From assembly GCA_021741795.1 (NCBI GenBank), contig JAIOXC010000038.1, positions 1 through 11,514 of the forward strand: 11,514 nt of DNA, given 5' to 3'. The translations under genes were made by a program, and so were the position numbers. Positions 6,911 through 11,514 of this stretch are shown here, piece by piece; position 1 is the first letter of the stretch, and each line of letters starts with the position of its first letter. Source of the DNA: Ilumatobacteraceae bacterium. GTDB taxonomy: Bacteria > Actinomycetota > Acidimicrobiia > Acidimicrobiales > Ilumatobacteraceae. The notes beneath the pieces were generated by a model, which saw only the letters and a program-made list of their open reading frames with translations, searched no databases and had not been told where the DNA came from.

Positions 6911-7781
6911 CGAGGGCTTGCACTTCGCGAATATTCATCTGATGTGATGTGCGCAACGTGAGGTCGCCAATAGTTCCGTTCGCTCCCAGATTTGTAGACC
7001 ATGTGACGTGCCATTGCACAGCAACCTCGGCCTCAAATAGTCCACTTGCTTGTGTCGCAGAAGAATGGCGGTAGGTGTACATGCAAGGAGAAGGCAAGCG
7101 GTCTCCAAATTGTGACATCCAAATCAATCCTGAGTTGTTGCATGTAAGCGGACCTGTGCCCAAGTCGCCATCGCCCGGATTGAAAATAAGTTTCTTAGGT
7201 GTGGCTTTTGTGGTAACCGAAATAATGCCCGCCGGAGTAACGATGGACGCTGTGACGGAAACTGGAATCCATAGCAAGGGGTTGACCCAAATCCATGTCC
7301 CCACATCGACAAATCCGCGTCGTGCAGGTGGAGCAAAGTTGCCCCACATCGCTGGAAGATTGTCGTACACAACTGATGCTGCATGCTGTGCAAGTTGCTC
7401 GGTCGAGACTTGGGGAAGCCAGTGGTAGGTGGTTGCCGGATCACGAGCGGGGCATGTGTAGTCGAACAACCTGTAGTGAGTAGAACCAATGTGTTTGGTT
7501 ACGACATGACCGGGACCAGTTGCGCTTGCATCGCGGGGCATTGACTCTGACCATTCGCATTCAGGGTTTGTGCCACCGCCACCCGCTGGCGAAGCACCAT
7601 ATTCGACACCAGCAATAATTTGATCACCGCGCGCGGATGCGCTGACATCAATTGTTGAACTATTGACTGACGATCCATCAATTAAGGGCGTTTGTGTTGC
7701 GTGCACTACAACCGAACTCACACTGCTCAACAGTGTTGCCGCAATGGCGATCAAGATGATGCATTTCGCGTATAATTTCAT
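6900..7781 (-). CDS. Secreted protein with PKD-like domain
   Basis: A 293-residue exported protein. Residues 1-28 are a signal peptide with a long hydrophobic core (IILIAIAATLL) and a likely cut after VVVHA. Asn/Gly-rich and beta-rich sequence follows. Residues 148-165 (GNFAPPARRGFVDVGTW) and the region 165-265, with NPGDGD (201-206), Cys214, Cys233, CMYTYRHSS and paired Trp residues in AVQWHVTWS, match a PKD-like secreted family that I recall from actinobacteria. Four Cys remain after cleavage (75, 110, 214, 233), plausibly two disulfides. The start at 7781 is chosen because its ATGA overlaps the stop of the lipoprotein gene, pointing to translational coupling; an ATG at 7799 would add six residues. 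It is probably anchored or partnered at the surface by the upstream lipoprotein. No enzymatic motif is visible; function unknown. Confidence 0.83.
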   Translation of the reverse strand: MKLYAKCIILIAIAATLLSSVSSVVVHATQTPLIDGSSVNSSTIDVSASARGDQIIAGVEYGASPAGGGGTNPECEWSESMPRDASATGPGHVVTKHIGSTHYRLFDYTCPARDPATTYHWLPQVSTEQLAQHAASVVYDNLPAMWGNFAPPARRGFVDVGTWIWVNPLLWIPVSVTASIVTPAGIISVTTKATPKKLIFNPGDGDLGTGPLTCNNSGLIWMSQFGDRLPSPCMYTYRHSSATQASGLFEAEVAVQWHVTWSTNLGANGTIGDLTLRTSHQMNIREVQALVSH

Positions 7782-8410
7782 GACTTTGGGAATCCGCATT
7801 GATCAACATTGAATTTGGTCATGCTGGTTGTCCATGAATATATTTTCCAGACTCCGTTGTCTAGCGTGAGCATCCATGCCGACAAATACGAGGCAACTGC
7901 GTCGTTGAAGATGATGTCGTCATCGGCACTTTCCGTTGCCCCGCCATCGACCATCACAATCGAGTTGTAGCTACAAGTTTTGACCATCGCATTACCCGCA
8001 TCAATGATGGTGAGCGAATCAATGCGGATAAGCGCAACGCCTGAGCCTGTGCGGGCATGAATGTTGGCGACTGAAAAATCATGCACACGCCGAGTGAGGT
8101 CTGCGCGCTGCGGAGAGTTTGGTGCAGAAATGCGTGTGACATCGCATTTCTTCGGCGCAACCATGCACTGGTGGTAGTACAGATCATTGGCTGTGAAATC
8201 TTTACGCAATTGCTCAACCATGTCGAGAGGCGCATCAATTGAAGTATTTGTTATTGACGGAACCGAATCCATTACCATGCTCATTTCGCCCGTTGGCGAC
8301 AACACCAACTTGCCAGTATCGAGTTGAAGGACGCCTCCTTGGGTGACGCACGAGCACAACCCAAAGAGCACTGGAATGAATAAATATATTTTGAGTTTTC
8401 TGAGTGGCAT
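7778..8410 (-). CDS. Putative lipoprotein, NTF2/SnoaL-like C-terminal region possible
   Basis: A 210-residue lipoprotein. Basic N-terminus PLRKLK, a hydrophobic run YLFIPVLFG, and a lipobox LCSC with Cys21 as the lipidated residue. The mature part begins with strands (VLQLDTGKLVLSPTGEMSMV), then a helical stretch with a Cys pair (YYHQCMVAPKKC), then a beta-rich end with VASYLSAWMLTLDNGVWKI, which resembles the final strands of NTF2/SnoaL-like folds (weak, by eye only). The start at 8410 is decided by AAAGGA 5 bases upstream; an ATG at 8449 would put extra sequence before the signal. It overlaps the secreted PKD-like gene by an ATGA, so the pair is one operon. It is divergent from helD. Function unknown. 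Confidence 0.82.
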   Translation of the reverse strand: MPLRKLKIYLFIPVLFGLCSCVTQGGVLQLDTGKLVLSPTGEMSMVMDSVPSITNTSIDAPLDMVEQLRKDFTANDLYYHQCMVAPKKCDVTRISAPNSPQRADLTRRVHDFSVANIHARTGSGVALIRIDSLTIIDAGNAMVKTCSYNSIVMVDGGATESADDDIIFNDAVASYLSAWMLTLDNGVWKIYSWTTSMTKFNVDQCGFPKS

Positions 8411-8415
8411 AGAGA

Positions 8416-8421
8416 TCCTTT
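8416..8421 (-). promoter_or_regulatory. Ribosome binding site of the lipoprotein gene
   Basis: AAAGGA on the minus strand ends 5 bases before the ATG at 8410. It selects this start over the in-frame ATG at 8449 and places the signal peptide directly at the N-terminus. Confidence 0.7.
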
Positions 8422-8460
8422 GTTTGTGACCGAATGTGGATATTGACACTCCAAAAGTGC

Positions 8461-8481
8461 TGTGGGCAGATCGTGCTCACA
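8461..8481. promoter_or_regulatory. Imperfect palindrome, candidate operator between lipoprotein gene and helD
   Basis: TGTGGGCA (8461-8468) and TGCTCACA (8474-8481) are inverted copies matching at 7 of 8 positions around the spacer GATCG. The TGTG/CACA ends recall CRP/FNR-type sites, but the spacing is longer than that family's N6. It lies 12 bases before the putative helD -10 box, overlapping the -35 position, where a repressor would block helD. It is also upstream of the lipoprotein gene on the other strand. Confidence 0.4.
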
Positions 8482-8492
8482 AAAACAGACGG

Positions 8493-8498
8493 TAGAAT
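8493..8498 (+). promoter_or_regulatory. Possible -10 box of helD
   Basis: TAGAAT ends 14 bases before the ATG at 8513, so a transcript starting about 7 bases downstream would have a very short leader. No ribosome site precedes the ATG, which fits. No -35 match is seen at the proper distance. Confidence 0.35.
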
Positions 8499-8512
8499 TG
8501 CTAGACCCCAAA

Positions 8513-10654
8513 ATGAGTCAGCATCACCCAGACCTCGCGGCCGAACAGGCCCATATCGACAGGGCATATGAGTGCCTTGAGCGCAGTCGCACCGACGCGT
8601 GGCGCATCAGAACCCTCAACGAAGCCGATACGGGTGGCACGTTCCAGGCCCGCTATGAGCGCAACGCTTTTGACGAACAGTTGGTACTGCGTCTGACGCA
8701 ATTAGATCTGGGCGACGCAGCACTTGTGTTTGGCCGCATCGATCGTTTTGGTGAAACCGAAGGCGAGATCGAGAGTTTTCATATCGGCAGGCTTGCTGTA
8801 GCCGACGAGCATCGCGAGCCAGTGGTCGTCGACTGGCGCGCCCCAGTGTCCGAGCCGTTTTATCGCGCAACTGGTCGCGAGTCGATGGGCCTTGCACGCC
8901 GCCGACATTTTGCTGTCAATGGTCAAAAATTGTTGGGCATCGAAGACGAATTGTTTGGCGAAGGACACTTGGGTGTTGGTCATGATGAAGGTCTTGGCGG
9001 AGGAGTTGCGTCGGGTGTTGAGCAAACCGCAACAGGCTTGCGCGGGTATTCAACATTATTGACAGCACTTGCGCGTGGCCGCACAGGACAACTTGGCGAC
9101 ATTGTTGCAACAATTCAGGCCGAACAAGATCAGATCATCCGCTCGGGTCACAACGGTGTTCTTGTTGTACAAGGTGGCCCGGGCACTGGCAAAACAGTTG
9201 TGGCGCTGCATCGTGCCGCGTACTTGTTGTACACATTTCGTTTTCCACTCGAAGATCAGGGCGTATTAGTCATTGGGCCAAACCGAGTGTTCCTGCGTTA
9301 CATCGAGCAAGTGTTGCCTTCGTTGGGTGAAGCAGGAGTCGAACAAGTGGTGCTTGCCGACTTGGTGCCGGGTCATCGCATTGGAGTGATCGATACCAAT
9401 GCGGCGAAGCGCGTTAAAGGTGACATTCGCATGGCGAAGGTGATTGCAAAGGCAGTTCAAGATCGACAGCGACCTGTGCGTGACGATGTCGAAATTCCGT
9501 ATGGCGCAGGCTACATGCGCTTGCGTGCAACGGAGTCTGCGCGCATTGTGCGCGACGCACGAAGACGTTTTCGTCGACACAACGCGGCTCACCGCTTTGT
9601 TGAGACCGAAGTGATCTCGGCAATGATTGCGTCGAGCCGCAACCCAGACGCCGATGTAGATACATTGCGCCACTCATTGCGAGACATTCCAGAGTTTCGT
9701 GCAACCCTGGCACGCATCTGGCCGATGCTGGTGCCATCCGAATTGCTGCATGACTTGTTTGGTTCTGCAGCGCTCGTGAAGTCTGCGGCCAAGGACGAAT
9801 TTTCGGCAGAAGAATACGAATGTCTAGTGCGCGCACGAAGCAACTCAATCGCCGAAGTGTTGTGGAGCGATAGTGACGTTGCATTGCTCGACGAAGCACT
9901 TGCGTTGTTGGGGCCACGACCGCGCAAGAATGGCAAGATCGATGAGACCGATGAGATGCGGGTGTTTGGACACATCGTGATTGATGAAGTACAAGACCTC
10001 ACACCAATGCAGTTGCGCATGGCGTCGCGCAGGTCGCTCAGTGGAGCAATGACAGTTGTTGGAGACTTGGCGCAAGCAACCGGCCCATTTGCACCGAATG
10101 ACTGGGCGGACTTGTTGCAATATTTACCAACGAAGCGCGAGCAAGAAGTGATCGGTCTCACTGTTGGATATCGAATCCCTGCTCAGATCATGGCACTGGC
10201 AGACAAAGTGATGCTGGAAGCAGCACCGTCACTGCGCGCACCGAAATCGGTTCGCGAAGGAGACTTTGGACCAGACATCGTTGCAGTAAAAAGCGGCAAC
10301 GATTTGCTTGATGTGGTAATCGAACAGGCAAAGATCCTGTTAACAAATGTGGGCGAGGGCAATGTCGCAATCGTTTGTCCAGACGAAATGACAGATGCCG
10401 TTGATGGCGCGCTCACCGCTGCTGGCGTGGCTCACGGGCGAGCAAACACGACTGCACTCGACTCGCGTCTCACGGTTGTGCCAGTGAGCGTTGTGAAAGG
10501 TCTGGAATTGGACGGAGTGCTCGTAGTAGAGCCCGCTCGCATCGTGGCAAGCCAGGTGCACGGTCTGCGATCACTGTATGTTGCACTTACTCGTTCGACG
10601 CAACGTTTAACGGTTGTGCACAGCGAGCCGTTGCCGAACGCAATGCAGAGCTAA
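8513..10654 (+). CDS. helD: HelD/HelR-like RNA polymerase-recycling ATPase (UvrD-like superfamily 1)
   Basis: A 713-residue protein that, in characterised relatives, binds stalled RNA polymerase and uses ATP to free it from DNA and RNA; some actinobacterial members (HelR) displace rifamycins. Residues 1-65 are the helical N-terminal arm. FGRIDRF, ESFHIGR and VVVDWRAPVSEPFY (about residues 72-120) are the HelD signature. Walker A GGPGTGKT is at 221-228. Motif II DEVQD is at 491-495, GDLAQ at 517-521, GYRIP at 552-556, GLELD at 663-667 and LYVALTRSTQRL at 688-699 with the motif VI Arg694. All ATPase motifs look intact and the length is normal for the actinobacterial class. The start at 8513 avoids a 17-residue extension (ATG at 8462) that would overlap the palindrome and -10 box and does not look like the family. 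It ends 25 bases from the convergent lipoprotein gene. Confidence 0.92.
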   Translation: MSQHHPDLAAEQAHIDRAYECLERSRTDAWRIRTLNEADTGGTFQARYERNAFDEQLVLRLTQLDLGDAALVFGRIDRFGETEGEIESFHIGRLAVADEHREPVVVDWRAPVSEPFYRATGRESMGLARRRHFAVNGQKLLGIEDELFGEGHLGVGHDEGLGGGVASGVEQTATGLRGYSTLLTALARGRTGQLGDIVATIQAEQDQIIRSGHNGVLVVQGGPGTGKTVVALHRAAYLLYTFRFPLEDQGVLVIGPNRVFLRYIEQVLPSLGEAGVEQVVLADLVPGHRIGVIDTNAAKRVKGDIRMAKVIAKAVQDRQRPVRDDVEIPYGAGYMRLRATESARIVRDARRRFRRHNAAHRFVETEVISAMIASSRNPDADVDTLRHSLRDIPEFRATLARIWPMLVPSELLHDLFGSAALVKSAAKDEFSAEEYECLVRARSNSIAEVLWSDSDVALLDEALALLGPRPRKNGKIDETDEMRVFGHIVIDEVQDLTPMQLRMASRRSLSGAMTVVGDLAQATGPFAPNDWADLLQYLPTKREQEVIGLTVGYRIPAQIMALADKVMLEAAPSLRAPKSVREGDFGPDIVAVKSGNDLLDVVIEQAKILLTNVGEGNVAIVCPDEMTDAVDGALTAAGVAHGRANTTALDSRLTVVPVSVVKGLELDGVLVVEPARIVASQVHGLRSLYVALTRSTQRLTVVHSEPLPNAMQS

Positions 10655-10679
10655 TTGGCTCGCATATTATTGCTGCTCG

Positions 10680-11096
10680 TTATTGTTGCGTCTGAATCAG
10701 TAAATCAAGAAATCTCAGCGCCTTGTCCGCATCGGCTGGACGTGTGCGCTGCACAGAACTTGAAGCAAGATCGACAATGCGCTGCATGTCTTCGACCGTT
10801 TGTTCAACAGTCTCGCCGCCCTCGGCCACAATCTGGGGCTGCAGTGCTCCCCAAATATTGAGCACAGTTGCAAGCGTGGTTTTGGCACGAGGCTTGTCTT
10901 CGTTGGTGATGGCTAGTGAAAGATCCGACAGTGTTGATTGCATTTGACCAAACAGTTCAGTGGTCGTTCCAGTTGGCAACGTGGTAACAGTTGGTTGAGC
11001 GAGTGTGGTTGGTGCAGCAAGGTTGATGGTCGTAGCACAACCCGTACTCGTAATTGTCAAAGCACCAAACAGAGCGGCTGCACGTACTTTTTTCAT
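10680..11096 (-). CDS. Small helical exported protein, probable lipoprotein
   Basis: A 138-residue protein. MKKVRAAALFGALTITSTGC is a short export signal; Cys20 could be lipidated, but the residue at -3 is Ser rather than Leu, so the lipobox is weak. A Thr/Pro-rich linker (about 21-45) is followed by amphipathic helices (46-138), including a segment LATVLNIWGALQPQI and a charged end. The shape recalls the helical periplasmic domains of iron permeases, but this is only an impression. The gene is downstream of the DtxR-type regulator in the same direction, so a metal-related role is plausible. The start at 11096 is chosen for its standard signal; an alternative ATG at 11120, 4 bases after the regulator's stop, would add eight residues and lies within a hairpin. 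No ribosome site is evident for either. Function unknown. Confidence 0.72.
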   Translation of the reverse strand: MKKVRAAALFGALTITSTGCATTINLAAPTTLAQPTVTTLPTGTTTELFGQMQSTLSDLSLAITNEDKPRAKTTLATVLNIWGALQPQIVAEGGETVEQTVEDMQRIVDLASSSVQRTRPADADKALRFLDLLIQTQQ

Positions 11097-11103
11097 TGAC
11101 GTA

Positions 11104-11136
11104 GTGCTTGCACTCTGCATAGTTTTATGCAAGTAC
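11104..11136 (-). promoter_or_regulatory. Two overlapping, mutually exclusive hairpins at the regulator/lipoprotein junction
   Basis: Inner hairpin: TGCATA at 11116-11121 pairs with TATGCA at 11126-11131 around GTTT (6 base pairs). Outer hairpin: GTGCTTGCA at 11104-11112 pairs with TGCAAGTAC at 11128-11136 (8 of 9 positions). They share bases 11128-11131, so only one can form at a time. The segment covers the regulator's stop codon and the alternative lipoprotein start at 11120, which would be hidden in the inner stem. It could tune expression of the lipoprotein or be a protein-binding site; it does not look like the classic 19-base DtxR/IdeR box. Confidence 0.42.
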
Positions 11137-11514
11137 AAGAATACGTGCGCTCGTAAATTCGTCAAGTGCCACATCATTGTTGTCGACACGCACGACTCGC
11201 GAACCATCTTTATTTGAGGTGACGATCGTGCCGCTATGGCCAGGCTTGAGGTTGGCTTGTTCAAGAATTTCAAGAACGCCGGGGGCAAACTCGAGCTCTT
11301 CGGGAATGCGATTGACAGTAAATAACTTTCCTTCAACAACATCACTGAGTGGCGAGAGGCGCTCTTGACGGTATGAAGAACCAGGGATGGGGTTGCCGTG
11401 TGGGCACGTTGTTGGATTGTGCAGTACTCGGTTCATTGCACTTTCTACGTCTTGGTTCATAATGTGTTCCCACTTGCCGGCCTCGTGGTGTGCATTTGCC
11501 CATGAAAGCCCGAG
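11125..11514 (-). CDS. DtxR-family metal-dependent transcriptional regulator, C-terminal 129 residues (runs off right edge)
   Basis: The visible part covers the dimerisation/metal-binding region and the C-terminal SH3-like (FeoA-type) domain of a DtxR/IdeR/MntR-type repressor, which binds DNA when loaded with Fe2+ or Mn2+. The reading frame continues past the ATG at 11460 to the window edge and reads HHEAGKWEHIM, matching HDEACRWEHVM of DtxR; then CPHGNPIPG follows, a hallmark of the family. Counterparts of the ligands His98, Glu105 and His106 are present, whereas the residue at Cys102 of DtxR is Gly here. From about the last 75 residues, GKLFTVNRIPEE to ARILVLA is the SH3-like domain. The DNA-binding helix-turn-helix lies outside the window. 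The lipoprotein gene follows 28 bases later. Metal specificity (Fe or Mn) cannot be decided. Confidence 0.9.
   Translation of the reverse strand, partial: LGLSWANAHHEAGKWEHIMNQDVESAMNRVLHNPTTCPHGNPIPGSSYRQERLSPLSDVVEGKLFTVNRIPEELEFAPGVLEILEQANLKPGHSGTIVTSNKDGSRVVRVDNNDVALDEFTSARILVLA

Noticed and set aside
7771..7776. Perfect TATAAT on the plus strand
   Set aside because: It lies inside the first codons of the PKD-like gene, has no -35 partner and no plus-strand gene follows; an antisense promoter is possible but unsupported.
9589..10161. 190-codon open frame antisense to helD
   Set aside because: Ser/Arg-rich shadow of helD with no family resemblance.
10624..10662. Inverted repeat CGAGCC / GGCTCG near the helD stop as a terminator
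   Set aside because: Only 6 base pairs with a 27-base loop and no T run.

Overview
The window looks like chromosomal DNA of an actinobacterium. The best fit is a moderate-GC aquatic lineage in or near the Acidimicrobiia, but this is inferred from protein style and not from any marker gene. The reasons are an AtsA-like cytoplasmic arylsulfatase close to the mycobacterial type, an actinobacterial HelD/HelR-type RNA polymerase-recycling ATPase, a DtxR-family regulator with the CPHGNPIPG motif, a secreted PKD-like protein of a kind seen in actinobacteria, and several genes that start without a Shine-Dalgarno site, at least one apparently leaderless. No RNA gene, CRISPR array, insertion sequence, integrase or phage gene is visible. 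Genes are packed tightly; the longest non-coding gap is about 140 bases.

Left part (1-6295): hydrolases. The first 14 codons of an MBL-fold hydrolase run off the left edge on the minus strand. Divergent from it is a two-gene plus-strand operon: a formylglycine-type arylsulfatase followed after 7 bases by a DinB-like four-helix protein. This operon meets head-on, over a small shared hairpin, a three-gene minus-strand operon read as unknown 201-residue protein, then a fumarylacetoacetate hydrolase (FAH) family enzyme, then an amidohydrolase of the D-aminoacylase type. Together they look like a catabolic neighbourhood acting on sulfated, amide-linked or diketo-acid compounds, but the substrate cannot be read from sequence.

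Middle part (6296-8512): ybaK (Cys-tRNA(Pro) deacylase) is read rightward from a near-consensus -10 box that would start the transcript at or within a base of its ATG. Just upstream of that box are three tandem 12-base repeats. The 3' end of ybaK overlaps by 11 bases the 3' end of a minus-strand pair encoding a lipoprotein and a secreted PKD-like protein, which share an ATGA stop/start overlap and probably work together at the cell surface.

Right part (8513-11514): helD on the plus strand meets an operon on the minus strand that consists of a DtxR-type metal-responsive regulator (its N-terminus lies beyond the right edge) and a small helical, probably membrane-anchored lipoprotein. The junction of that operon can form two competing hairpins. 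The 21-base imperfect palindrome between the lipoprotein gene and helD is a candidate operator.

No defence, secretion or biosynthetic system is complete in the window. The parts least explained by known families are the lipoprotein/PKD pair, the 201-residue operon leader protein, the repeat array at ybaK and the DtxR/lipoprotein pair with its junction structure.
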